64,000 nt of DNA from the NCBI GenBank assembly GCA_963931925.1, contig OZ007583.1, positions 11,652,133 through 11,716,132 on the forward strand. The letters run 5' to 3'. Position numbers and translations under genes: made by a program. Positions 1 to 12,033 of the stretch are shown piece by piece. The stretch's first letter is position 1, and every line of letters begins with the position of its first letter. The stretch is from Onchidella celtica. Taxonomy: Eukaryota > Mollusca > Gastropoda > Systellommatophora > Onchidiidae. The notes beneath the pieces are model-generated. The model was given only the letters and a program-made list of their open reading frames with translations. It searched no databases and was not told the DNA's origin.

Positions 1-100
1 ATGGCCCTTGTGCACGTTAGGCACGTTAAAAATATCTTGGCAGTTGGAACTCGAAGAAGAGCAGGCCTAAGAAGGCCGGCAGTTCGAGCAAAAAAACTCC
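1..100 (+). repeat. tRNA-derived SINE, 5'-truncated by window edge
   Basis: Body segment of the SINE family seen complete at 45732. It shares the GTGCACGTTA block, CTTGGCAGTTGGAA and GAGCAGGCC. The tRNA-like head lies off the window. It runs into the CT-rich microsatellite that follows. Confidence 0.7.
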
Positions 101-165
101 CCCAAAACAACAAACTAATCAGCAACACGCCCGGAATTGCCCGGGGTAAACGTGTGCTTCAACCT

Positions 166-405
166 TTCTCTCTCTCTCTCTCTCTATCTGTCTGTCTGTC
201 TCTCTCTGACTCCTTCTCTTTCTTTCTTTCTCTGTGTCTTTCTCTCTGTCTGTCTGTCTTGTCTATGTGTGTGTGTCTCTCTCTCTCTTTCTCTCTCTCT
301 GTCTCTCTTTGTCTGTGTGTGTGTCTCTCTCTCTGTCTCTGTCTGTTGTCTGTCTTTCTTTCTCTCTCTCTGTGTCTGTCTATCTGTCTCTCACTTTTTT
401 TTTTT
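166..405. repeat. CT/CTGT-rich microsatellite
   Basis: Imperfect CT, CTGT and CTTT repeats. They give overlapping Ser/Leu/Cys-rich open frames in several phases, as expected for a simple repeat and not a gene. Confidence 0.95.
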
Positions 406-598
406 TTTGGTACTATTCCATGTAATCGATGTAAGCGCCCTGTACACCGGATTCCACATTAATAAATTAACAAAATAATATTGATCAACCGGCGCCAAGT
501 AAGACCCTTTCTCCTTTGGCCACCAACCGTGAGTTTGTGCGATTAACAATTCATCAGGCAGTAATCGGAAAAAAACCAAAACCATATTCAGTTGTGAG

Positions 599-2300
599 TA
601 GGGCTGGGCGGCACCAGTACTTTTTCAGTGTCGCGATTCTAGGCTCCGACACCATTAACATAACTTCTAGTTAGAGACGACATTGTCACGAGTGGAGTGA
701 GCGATAGTTAATAATTACGGGGGGAAAGGAGGAGAGTAAAATTAACGCACGGAGACAGGGAAGAAAAGTCGTGCATGTCATGAGTGGGGGGTCTGAATGA
801 GACGAAAGCGCGGTATTACTATCACTGCAAGTTAGAAGGTCCTAGGGAGCGGATCTGTGAATAATAGCCCATCGGGCAGAGATAAAAGGAAGCAGTCGAG
901 AAGACTAGTGAGAGTCTTTCCAGTTATGACTGGTATGTAGAATGTTGATTGATTATTATGATTGATGTATTATATTATATTCGTCTATTACCATGATGTG
1001 AATAAGTATATGTGAGGAATGTGGAAGTCCTTGATATTGGATATAGCAATGTGCGCCATGAGCGATAGATGAAAGTGAGTTCATGGATTTGTAGCGCGAG
1101 TGAGTAGTGTGTACTCCGATGGAGGTGTGTTACCGTAAGATGTGTGGTGAGTGAAAGGTGAACTAGTGTGTGTACGCTTCATGGGTTGTAAGGAGAGGTG
1201 GAGTGAATAGAAATGGTAGGGTATTATACCAATGTAATGTTATTCTTGTAGGTGTCGGGGACGGGCCGCAGAGCCACCTCGATGAGCACAGGGGATAGGC
1301 CAGCATAGGGCCGGAGGCCATACATGGGCCAGAAGTGAGACTGTCGGGGCAGGACAGTAGAGGCACATAAAGTCGTGGCAGTCAGGCCACGGACAGGGAC
1401 GTAGATATGAGAGTGAATGAGATACTATATTGTTGCCATGTTGATAGGCTAGTGAACTGATACTATGTTGTTGCCATGTTGATGGCTATGGAAATAATAA
1501 TGTGTTATTGCCCTGCTGAGGTGCTAGGGGAGTGCTAAGGTGTATGACAATAGGGAGGGGATATTGCGAGACTGCGGTGCCAGTGAATCATTAATGTACT
1601 ATTAAGACCCTGAGGGGAGAGGCTGAGGCCGAAGTGCCTTTAGGAGTAACTACCGGATTGTGGATCCGAGGGAGCGTGTGTGTGAGAATAAGGCCGTGGT
1701 ACGGCAGTCATTTCCATAATATAATGTATGTAATTGCGCTATTATATGTATAATTATGTTTAATAAATGTGTGAGTCTGATGGATTGTTCTGTTAAGTGT
1801 TAACTTGTTTGTTCGTGATTGTTGTCCTGTCATACTTATTACATCTCCCAGTCTGGGATTTGTGACAGACATCGACACCGACTCCAATGACGTTACATTC
1901 AGCCACTGGCGTCGTCTCTAGCCCCGACAATGACCCTAGGCGTGACGTCACGATTCCACACCAGTGTCGACTCCAAGCCCGACATTGACCGTGAGAATTC
2001 GCATGATGCAAAGTTGAACTGTCAAACATCAGTTGACGGTCTCCTATCTAGTACTGGGCATTGATAAAGGCACCGCAGTGTCGGATGGACGCAAAATTAT
2101 TAAATATTTAAATTTTTTTCAATGTAATGTTTACACGCATTAAATATAAATTTTGTAGTGGTAATGGGGAGGACACTTAAGGAACCGCTACAGTTTTTGG
2201 TACTAGTAATGGTACCGGTACCACATTCTGGTGTCGGAGTCGTAGGGTGAAAGTCAGTACACAAGAATCGACACCGGTGTCGGAATTGTGCCCAGCACTA
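599..2300. mobile_element. hAT-like non-autonomous element interrupted by a solo LTR
   Basis: The left end reads TAGGGCTGGGCGG and the right end, reverse-complemented, reads TAGTGCTGGGCAC. These are short imperfect terminal inverted repeats of hAT style. The flanking 8-mers GTTGTGAG and GTGGTGAC agree at 6 of 8 positions, as expected for an aged 8-bp target duplication. The 684-1867 LTR sits inside, so without it the element is about 510 bp. It has no transposase. A similar internal end at 2049 suggests an additional nested or rearranged copy. Confidence 0.45.
684..1867 (+). mobile_element. Solo LTR, family A (same family as the 53264-61224 element)
   Basis: Starts TGTCACGAGTGG and ends ATTTGTGACA, the element-sense orientation of the LTRs at 53264 and 59950. 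It is flanked by a perfect 5-bp duplication, GACAT (679-683 and 1868-1872). No internal region is present, so it is a solo LTR left by LTR-LTR recombination. It carries one copy of a 38-bp segment that is duplicated in the full element. Confidence 0.93.
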
Positions 2301-2748
2301 GTGGTGACGCTGATGGTAGGGCCCGGGCAATATTGGGCCTTGGCTGTGCAGTGTTCTGTCCTTGAGTACCATGCCCTACGTTTCCTCTAATTTTTCCAAC
2401 CCACTGAGCCGAACGCTTTTTGCTTTGAGCATAACTGTTTAATGCACAGTGGCCAAAACAATCGTACTTTGTAAAGTCTCCGGTTAGAGGGACATAGTGT
2501 TTTACATAGAAAGCTATAGCTGAACAGTGAACAAAACTCAGTATTTTCTTTACTTATTGGCTTTGTAATTTGACTTCGCCCGTCGAACATTGTCCTTTTG
2601 TGCATTAAAATGAAAGGCAACATTTTGATGTGCGCGGCAAATATTCTAATGAGCGCCACACCAATACAGCGACTGCGCAGCCGCGCAGCTTCAAGACTGT
2701 CCATGACGTAACAACCCTGGTCCACGCCTTAAGTTGCTGATGATTACA

Positions 2749-2940
2749 GATAACAGTCAAACCAGAGTCTTCTAGAAACAAAGGCTTCAATTTTGCGTTA
2801 GGCTTGCGGCCTGCATTCATCAGTAACAACTTGGAACGTGGGATTGGAAGTCTGTCAGATATTTGGAAGTTTCTAAGTGGATCTTACATCGTATTTAAAA
2901 AAAATGGCACGGTTGAGGTCTTTGTCCTCTCAAAAATTGA
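2749..2940 (+). CDS. Candidate orphan exon of unrecognised product
   Basis: An open frame of about 64 codons begins after a possible acceptor (GATTACAG) and ends at a good donor (ATTGAG/GTAAGA). The peptide has mixed composition, including SLSDIWKFLSGSY, unlike the low-complexity frames around it. I do not recognise the sequence and see no partner exon nearby. It may be chance or an old repeat fragment. Confidence 0.2.
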
Positions 2941-3011
2941 GGTAAGACAATTTTCATGCTTTTGTTGTGTTGAAACGAATGATTGTTTGCTTTCAGTTTA
3001 ATTAGCTACTA

Positions 3012-3116
3012 GATAGACAGATAGATAGATAGACACACAGACAGACAGATATACAGACATAGACAGACAGACAGACAGACACATATACAGACAGACAGAC
3101 CGACAGATAGACAGGT

Positions 3117-3194
<78 letters not shown>

Positions 3195-3228
3195 GTAGAC
3201 AGACAGACAGATATACAGTCAGACAGTC

Positions 3229-3265
<37 letters not shown>

Positions 3266-3330
3266 CTACCTACCAGCCCACCGTAGATGGATGAATGGAT
3301 GGATGAATGGATAGATAGACAGAATGGGGA
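3012..3330. repeat. ATAG/ACAG tetranucleotide microsatellite
   Basis: Alternating blocks of GATA-type and GACA-type tetramers with small interruptions, ending in GATG tetramers. Confidence 0.95.
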
Positions 3331-4189
3331 AGTTTTCTTGCTATCGTGGAAACAACTTACTGCCATCAAAACAATCAAATGGGATAACTAGGGTGTGGAA
3401 TATGGGGTGTGAACTCCGGAGGGGTCGGCGAGGGGGTGGGGGGGATATAGCTCAATTAATTTTGTGTCAGAATTATGCCTCAAATTACTTTTATAATTTT
3501 TCAAATACCGCACTTCTTAATTTGTTTTCTTCATTTTAAAGTGTACCTGAATTTATAAATCATAACTTTTCCACTTTTGAACGAAAAGGTTTTTTTATTA
3601 GGACATCCACAGTAACCAAATTTTGCGTGTAGTTTCGGATATACCGTGGATGCATGGAATTTTTTTTTTTTTTTATTGGTTTTGTTTTTCAAATTTATTG
3701 AGTTTGCTTTGTGTCGCTGACTGCTCGCCTCTGGTCCATTTTCTTCACTAGCACAAGTCATGACCTGTGATGTGAACACTTCTTGTCGGCTTATTTAAAC
3801 TATTCGACGTGCTCGTAGATAAATTAGAACACAGAAATACCCTGCTACTTGTGTTCTGAATTATTCCGGTTTGCCGAGATATATGTAGAGAGGGTAGAAA
3901 GTGACGGGCGGGGCAGTGTTATTTGGGGGGGGGGGGGGAAGCGGGGAGGGGAGGTCCGCGCGGAGAGCGGCTTTTAACCTTGTGAGGAAATACCCGACTG
4001 TTTCATTGGTGTAACAATAGTGATGCATTTTGGTTTTAAAAAAAAATTATTTTGTTACCGGTAGAATACAGCGTAGCTAAGAATCAGTCTGATTATCAGT
4101 ACGAATAGAAACTGAGCCAGATGTTTAAAAGAGGACGCGGTTTTTAGTTTGCCCCGGGCGCCCTCAGCCTAAGACCTGATTGAAATAGA
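3331..4189. other. Intergenic, no gene recognised
   Basis: Holds poly-T and poly-G runs (3660, 3930) and AT-rich sequence. I see no protein-like frame or repeat boundary I can support. Confidence 0.5.
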
Positions 4190-4381
4190 GTTTTCATGTG
4201 TACTGAAACGGAAATGGGAACGTCAAAAACGCCCCCATCAAGTAGGAAATAGAAAAAAACGTTTTCATGCGTACGGACGGGAATTCCGACACCGTACACA
4301 TGGAAACACTCTTCCTTTTTCCACTTGATGGGGCTTTGGACGTTTTCATTTCCCTTTCAGTTTCCCTACACATGAAAACAC
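4190..4381. mobile_element. Foldback MITE, TTTTCATGTGTAC-ended family
   Basis: The left arm (from TTTTCATGTGTACTG through CCCCCATCAAGT) is repeated in inverted orientation on the right (ACTTGATGGGG through CACATGAAAA). The whole unit can fold on itself. A related unit lies at 46229-46370 and a partial one near 23840-23970. It has no coding capacity. The superfamily is not determined. Confidence 0.6.
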
Positions 4382-4478
4382 CGCTAGAGACCACATGAAA
4401 CCCTAGCCAAAATCCTATAATGGTGCTCTCTCCCCGCCCCCACTACGAATAAGCTATCTTCAAATTCTAGAAACCGAC

Positions 4479-5067
4479 TGTAGCATCTGCGAGCTACCCC
4501 TTTCCCTCCCCTGTTGCTTGTGACTTGAGCATGTGTTCACTTCTTTTTTTCTTTAATTGTTGGCGTTCGCCAGAGTGTACTCCGTGACCTTGCCCTCCCT
4601 TCCTAGTGAGTAGTTGTTGTTGGGTGATTGTAAATATTAGTATGTTCCTGAACATTCGATAACATTGTGGATATAGATGTTTACACCAAATTTGGCCTTG
4701 AGTGATGTAACCTAGTGACGTGTTGATACGTGATTGGTTAGTTTGTGGTTTGGGCGAGGGCAGAGGTTACGTTTATTTCGGGAACTTTCTATAGAAATAC
4801 CTATATATATGGAACCATGTGAGTGATTGGTCGGTGAGTAAGTGAGTTTTCCTTCTCGTGTGGCGTAGGATATTTAGTTGTTCGCTGGTGCCTTCCTAGT
4901 ATTTTATTGTTAAGATACAGTTATTAAACTTTAGTATTATTTAATCGATCGTCGGATCTCGTGTTTATTTATTCTACAGCTGTAATTGTTTCGTTTTCTA
5001 AAGGGTTGTAGTTAGATCAACTAACTCCCCCATATTATAAGGTGCTAGAACAACCTCAGCTGTTACA
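4479..5067 (+). mobile_element. Solo LTR, family C
   Basis: 589 bp running from TGTAGCATCTG to CAGCTGTTACA, thus TG...CA. An inverted copy of the same sequence lies at 31156-31774. The flanks CCGAC and CTGAC match at 4 of 5 bases, as for an aged duplication. A TATATATATGG box inside could be the promoter of the original LTR. No internal region is present. Confidence 0.8.
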
Positions 5068-6319
5068 CTGACATACGAAATAATTATTATAACATTTCAT
5101 TTCTTTATCTAAATTAGTTCTCTGATCTAGGACATTTCCCACCATAATCGCAGTTTTTCGTACGATATCATAAGCCTGCTCATTTCTGGACCGGGAATTG
5201 CACGCATTAAACTGAACGCTTGTCAGATAAAGTCTCTCCATGCCGTAAGATTATCAGAGGGAGTCCAAAAGCAATCCTTGTATTATACATTTTTACAGCT
5301 TAAAAAAAAAAAAAAAGAAATTGGTCGATACCAAAGGGATTGGGTTAGATTAGTTGAAATGGGAGGAAATTAATTTGATGATTTTCTGGTATTTGAGACT
5401 TCCATTTAGATTGTAAGGTTGAGTACATAAAGGACCAGCGGTGCACCACAATGAATCTGGTGTTTTTTTTTGGTTTTTTTTTAATAACGATAAGATTTGA
5501 ACAATGCAGACTAACGTCAAGTAAGGACAATCTCATTATTGAAAAAAAAAGAATAGTGGCGGGAATGATTTACTGTGAATCAATTTCGACCCTTTTTATG
5601 CTCAAAGCTACACCGTAACTTAGAGTTTCAAAAGATATAAATGTTCTCAAGCCTCAACTAATCTAACCTAATGGCTTTTGTATCGACCTCTTGTATTCAT
5701 TCGATTTTCAGGTTGTTGTTTTTTTCTAAAGTTGTAAAAATGTAAAATACAATGATCTCATTCTGCGCTCCATTTGACAAGTCTACTGCACGGGGAGGCT
5801 GTATTTGACAGGCGTTCAGTTGGTGCGCATTGCTCTATCACATGAGTTCTGAAGCAAGACTGTAGAATGTAGATTCGTCTGGGAAATGTCTCGATGAGAG
5901 AGATGGAGAGAATAGGGTGGCAACACAGGTTTATCTCGTTTAAGGCCGGGCACCTCATCTAATTAACAAGTCGAATGTGGCAGTGTAAGGGTTAAGGGCC
6001 TGACAGACAGAGGAAAAACTCTATGATGTCGCCCTCCCACCCCCTTCCCTTTGCCTCGGGGCCCCAAGCACTTGCTTATTTTTCTTGTTGGTTAATCCAG
6101 GCTCACACTAACCCTGGTTACGCCTCTGCGACGGGGCGGTGGACCAGTTCATGTCCAGAGGTCCCACGATAGGTATTCCGTGGCAAAGAATTCCAAGTTC
6201 TCGTCAACGTAACAGATAACGGTGACGAGATAAGAATGAAAACGAGGGCAGTGGGCTCATGTTTCGGCCAGAACGTGTGGGATGTTACAATGGCACAGGG
6301 TGGACTGCCAGTACCCGAG
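5068..6319. other. Intergenic, no gene recognised
   Basis: AT-rich, with several poly-A and poly-T runs. The few short open frames have no recognisable domains or splice context. Confidence 0.5.
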
Positions 6320-6407
6320 GGCAAGGCAAATATTGCGCTCCGGGGATCGAACCCGGTACCTTCCACATGAGAGGCAAGCACCTTGCCTCTAGATCAACGC
6401 GTCTCCA
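6320..6407 (-). repeat. SINE tRNA-like head fragment
   Basis: Read on the minus strand it holds the box A-like GATCTAGAGG and box B-like GGTTCGATCCC that begin the SINE family, followed by a short diverged remainder. The body and tail are not recognisable here. Confidence 0.65.
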
Positions 6408-7244
6408 CAGTGTTTTTACACAGACCCTCTCTGCAGCTATTGATGCATCCAAGAAATTATTCATACAGTAATCATAATCATACCAGTGTGGGATTTGGAG
6501 CAAACCACAGACTAACAAACGACCAGACCAACCAGTACCCAGAACCGACTTAACACATGGGTAAACTGGGCATTTGCCCATGGGGCCCCATGCAAGCAAA
6601 TTTCTGAGTAGATGCGTAGGGGGCAGGCCGCATGCCACAGCCTATTGTTGTTTTTCCACTGGCCCCTAATGATGTTAAAACAGCCTTGCCTTAACAACTG
6701 TTCACCGGGCCTAATTTGTTTTGCCTGACGTGTCATAATTACTAGGTTTACTAGTTAACATTCCTTCTATTGGCTTATCAGCTGGATGGGGCAAAATGAG
6801 CCAAAAAGGTCCACTCACAGGGGTGCATTGCCACATGGACTTTCAAAAAGCTAAACATGTCTGGATTATGAAATGAGGTGAGAGCAGTCATGATCGAGTA
6901 GCTTTTTGGGGAGAAAAAAAATGGGATCTATTAAAATCCACCCTGATCAGCTATGCACCGTTTGATCAATGGCGGATCTTCTGTGAGACTAATGAGAGCC
7001 CCGAGGAAACTTTTTTCGATGAATGAATTTTGGATGTTGCCCATTTCTTATTGGTTTGCGAAAGGACACCATGACAGTTCAAGCTTCAGGGTGACAAAAA
7101 ATGTGGGTCCGCCACTGCATTTGCTTTGTGCATGCACCACAATTCATGATAAAATGTGAGTTTATTGGACTAATGAGCTGTATAATTTCTCCGTGCCGAG
7201 TAATGAAATTTGAAACAGCACTAAAAAACAATGCTGCTTGACAC

Positions 7245-8435
7245 TGTCACAAATCCCAGACTGGGAGATGTAATAGTTTATGACAGGACGACAATCACGA
7301 ACAAACAAGTTTAACACTTAACAAAACAATCCATCAGACTCACACATTTATTAAACATAATTATACATATAATAGCGCAATTACATACACTATATTATTG
7401 AAATGAACTGCCGTACAACGGCCTCACTCTCACACACACTCTCCCTCGGATCCACAATCCGGTAGTTACTCCTAAAGGCACTTCGGCCTCAGCCTCTCCC
7501 CTCAGGGTCTTAAGAGCACATTAATAATTTACTGGCACCGCAGTCTCCCAATATCACCTTCTTATTGTCATACACCTTAGCATTCCCCTAGCACCTCAGC
7601 AGGGCAATGACCCATTATTATTTCCATAGCCATCAACATGGCAACAACATAGTATCAGTTCACTAGCCTATCAACATGGCAACAATATAGTATCTCATTC
7701 ACTCTCATATCTACGTTCCTGTCCGTGGCCTGACTGCCACGACTTTATGTGCCTCTACTGTCCTGCACTGACAGCCTCACTTCTGGCCTATGTGTGGCCT
7801 CCGGCCCTATGCTGGCCTATCCCCTGTGCTCATCGAGGTGGCTCTGCGGCCCGTCCTCGACACCTACAAGAATAACATTACATTGGTATAGTACCCTACC
7901 ATTTCTATTCACTCCACCTCTCCTTACAACCCATGAAGCGTACACACACTAGTTCACCTTTCACTCACCACACATCTTACGGTAACACACCTCCATCGGA
8001 GTACACACTACTCACTCGCGCTACAAATCCATGAACTCACTTTCATCTATCGCTCATGGCGCACATTGCTATATCCAATATCAAGGACTTCCACATTCCT
8101 CACATATACTTATTCACATCATGGTAATAGACGAATATAATATAATACATCAATCATAATAATCAATCAACGTTCTACATACCAGTCATTACTGGAAAGA
8201 CTCTTCCACTAGTCTTCTCGACTGCTCCCTTTATGTCCGCCCGATGGGCTCTTATTCACAGGTCCGCTCCGTCGGACCTTCTAACTTGCAGTGATAGTAA
8301 TACCGCGCTTTCGCCTCATTCAGACCCTCCCACTACTCACAACAGCACGCTTAACTTACTTGTCTACGTGCGTTAATTTTACTCTACACCCGCTCTGTAG
8401 CAATCCCCTTAATTGCACTCACTCCACTCGTGACA
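7245..8435 (-). mobile_element. Solo LTR, family A
   Basis: 1191 bp, TGTCACAAATCCC to CTCGTGACA on the plus strand, the same orientation as the LTRs of the 53264-61224 element. It is flanked by a perfect duplication GACAC (7240-7244 and 8436-8440). It is shorter than the 1275-bp LTRs, partly because it has one copy, not two, of a 38-bp internal segment. Confidence 0.95.
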
Positions 8436-8644
8436 GACACAACCGCACTGATGAACGCAGAAGAAAAATGCGTCCTTTTTTTTTCTGGTTCAAAATGTCA
8501 CGGCACTTTCTTCTGAACGATACGGTAATTAATAAGCATGTATTAAATTAGTGTGGGTTGGGGGGGGGGGTGTCAATTATTTAAGGGAGTTTTAATAATT
8601 TTAATAATCTCACAGCCGCACACCTTGACGAGTTTAGGAAGTCG

Positions 8645-9076
<432 letters not shown>

Positions 9077-9421
9077 GGGGGGTCTAGAAGCTTCTGGCTT
9101 GATGACCGGCTAATTAGTTGATCGTGTAACTAAACTTTGGAGTGTTGGGGGAGGGGGGAGGTTAAAGCTAAATGTTGGTCATAATTTACTTAAGATGATG
9201 CAAATGTCAGGATGTCAAAGAAAGAAAGAGAGAGAAAGAGATGAGGGGGGGGGGGGGGGGAGAAATGTGAAAGGTTGTAATAAAACTGCCAGAAGGGATC
9301 TGGACATCGAACCAGTATCGATTATACACGTGTGGTTGCTCAGTTCTCATAAACAAAGGCAAACATACGTTTATTTGTCTATAGATCTGCCTAAGGAAAT
9401 GCCCCAGGATTTTCTTTACAA

Positions 9422-10020
9422 CAGTGGTTCTCAATGAGGCCGATACCGGCCCCCGGGCGGCGATTTTGTATTTTGTATAGTTATCTAATCACATTTGGGA
9501 CATTTTCCCGAGTGTCAATGCAGCCCAGTTACAACTGGAGTAGACACGTCGTCTCCACAGTGCAGTGTTTATTTATTTATTTAATTTTGCTCGGGCAGTG
9601 GCCATATTTGGCCTGCTCTTCTCGACTTTCAACTGCCAAGAGGGCAACATGCACTAGGGCCCTACGAGCTTTTCGTCTTTATCCGAGAAGACTAGGTGCT
9701 GCTCCTTCCTGCCATAGGAGCAGGGATAGGACAATATGAGAAAATCAACAATGTCCAACATGCCTGCACCGACCGGGAATCGAACCCGGTACCTTTTGCA
9801 CGAGAGGGGAGCACCTTGCCTCTCGGCCAACCTGTCCCCGTGTCTGTAAGGACGAAAACACAGAATAGAGTGCCAAGGGGGCGTAAATTGTGAAAGGGGT
9901 CGCTACCCGAGTAAAATTCCGAAAAACTAATCCCTGCCGCAATAAGACAAATAAAAAGAAGAAAAGTGAGGTATACATGACAAGGGACACATACCTAAAC
10001 ACACTTGTTGAGAACCACTG
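9422..10020. mobile_element. hAT-type non-autonomous element with nested SINE
   Basis: The termini CAGTGGTTCTCAA and TTGAGAACCACTG form a perfect 13-bp inverted repeat of the kind typical of hAT elements. The flanks CTTTACAA and CTTTACAT match at 7 of 8 bases, consistent with the 8-bp duplication of the superfamily. A SINE in minus orientation fills most of the interior. No transposase is encoded. Confidence 0.8.
9462..9842 (-). repeat. tRNA-derived SINE, near full length, tail type 1
   Basis: From right to left on the minus strand: tRNA-like head (GGTTCGATTCCC box B), body with CTTCTCGGATAAAGACG and CTTGGCAGTTG-type blocks, then a tail with AGTTACAACTGG on the plus strand ending in ATTTTGTATTTTG, which is a short A-rich tail in SINE sense. 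Confidence 0.85.
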
Positions 10021-10221
10021 CTTTACATTATGCTTTCTAAATTACGCTGTTCAGCTGTCATTACCACATAAAGCACATAAAAAGAAATTCTGAGGCCTTC
10101 GCCACATTTTCATCATGAATATAGCTAGCCGAAGAGGCCCTGTCTGGGCGTGCGTTTGGTAGGATATCATCAGCATCATTAGTCATATTAGAGTTTTAAT
10201 CACCGTCAGGATCATTACTGT

Positions 10222-10338
10222 AGTATTATTTTCATCATAGTCATCATCATCATCATCATCATCATCATCACCACCATCATCATCATCATCACCACCATCA
10301 CCATCATCATCATCATCATCATGATCATCATCATCATC

Positions 10339-10369
<31 letters not shown>

Positions 10370-10373
10370 CCAC

Positions 10374-10427
<54 letters not shown>

Positions 10428-10875
10428 CATCATCACCATCATCATGATCATCACCATCGTCGTCATCATCATCATCATCATCATTATCATCATCATCATC
10501 ACCATCGTCATCATCATCATTATCATCATCATCACCATCATCATGATCATCACCATCGTCATCATCATCATCATCATCCTCATCATCATCCTCATCATCA
10601 TCACCATCGTCATCATCATCACCATCGTCATCATCATCCATCATCATCACCATCGTCGACATCATCATCATCATCATCATCATCATCTCCATCGTCATCA
10701 TCATCATAATCATCATCATCATAACGGACGTAATCATTATCATCATCATCACCATCATCGTCATCACCAATATCATCATCATCATATCATCACCATCTTC
10801 ATCATCATTATCATTATTATAATGACCACCATTAATATATTGTTATATTATTATTATTGTTATTATTATATTATT

Positions 10876-10922
<47 letters not shown>

Positions 10923-11085
10923 CATTATTGCCATTATTGTTATTGCTATGATCATCATAATTATCGTTGTAATTGTTATTTTCACATTTTATTATTATTG
11001 TCATTGTTCTTGTTATTTTTACTTTTTTAAAATTATTATTATTTTTATGTTGTTGTTTTTGTCATCGTTGTTGTTGTTGTTATCA
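10222..11085. repeat. Trinucleotide microsatellite, (ATC)n then (TTA)n
   Basis: About 570 bp of CAT/ATC triplets with occasional CGT and CCT variants, followed by about 280 bp of TTA triplets. Poly-Met, poly-Asp, poly-Ile and poly-His open frames on both strands follow directly from the repeat. Confidence 0.97.
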
Positions 11086-11159
11086 TGAACATCATCATTT
11101 TCACATCAACCTCATAAGACAATAACGCTGTCCACTGATGTTAATTCTTTTTATTACTC

Positions 11160-12033
11160 GATTATTACTAGATGATGACATTGTACCCGCTATTATCCGG
11201 GATAAAGCTGTGCCCGCACTGTTCTATCTCTGTCTCTTTTTAGCCTAAAGAACTTCCAATAAGTTCTCCAGTCCTACTACAGATTTTATGCGCACCAGAG
11301 CACTACGCACTCATTTCTGGTAGGGAAATTGCGGGCACGGAAATGAACGCGTATTAATACATCGTTTCCGGTCCGGTGAGCTTACTATAGGGAGCCAAAA
11401 CAAAGATAACTGTATTTTACTTTTTTACAACCTTTTATTTAAAAAATACCTGAAATTTGAATCAACACAATCGATCGATACAAAAGCGACTGGGCTGGAT
11501 TAGTGGACACTTAAGAAAATTAATTTTATAATTTTTGAAATTGTCATTTAGGCTGTAGAGTCGAGCAAAAAAAAAGGGGCGAAATTGCACCACAATGAAT
11601 TACTCCCGCCATTATTTTTTTTTATAACTAGATGAAGTTCCCGGCATTATCCGGGAGAAACCTGTGAACCCACTCTTCTCTCTTTCTCTCTTTTTTTTTT
11701 TCTAGAAAGCTTCCTACAGTTTTACTTCAGATTTCGTGCGCACCAGGGCAATATGCACTCATTTCTGGTAGGGGGACTGCACGAACCGAATTGAACGCGT
11801 ATTGACACATCGTTCCCGGTGCGATTGGCTTACTACAGGGAGCCAAAACAAAGATCATTGTATTTTATGTTTTTACTACTTTTAATTTAAAAATACCTGA
11901 AACTTGAATCAACATAATTGGTCGACACAAAAGCGATTGGGCTGGATTTGTTGACACTTAAGAAAATTAATTTTATAATTTTTGAAACTGTCATTTAGGC
12001 TGTAGAGTCGAGCAAAAAAAGGGGCGAAATTGC
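11160..12033 (-). repeat. Helitron-like tandem array, left part
   Basis: Two units of about 440 bp. Read on the minus strand, each unit ends with the hairpin CCCGG-ATAATG-CCGGG, or a variant of it, then about 8 nt and CTAGT. A hairpin followed by CTAGT is the Helitron 3' end signature. The other end of the unit carries GGCGGGAGTAATTCATTGTG. No Rep-helicase is encoded. The array is broken at 12033 by the LTR element and resumes at 21485. Confidence 0.6.

Noticed and set aside
2049..2300. Separate 250-bp hAT-like MITE
   Set aside because: The ends are similar, but the flanking 8-mers do not match. The outer pair at 599 and 2300 fits better.
10183..11088. Long poly-Asp, poly-Met and poly-Ile/His open frames
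   Set aside because: They are translations of ATC and TTA triplet repeats and are open on both strands.
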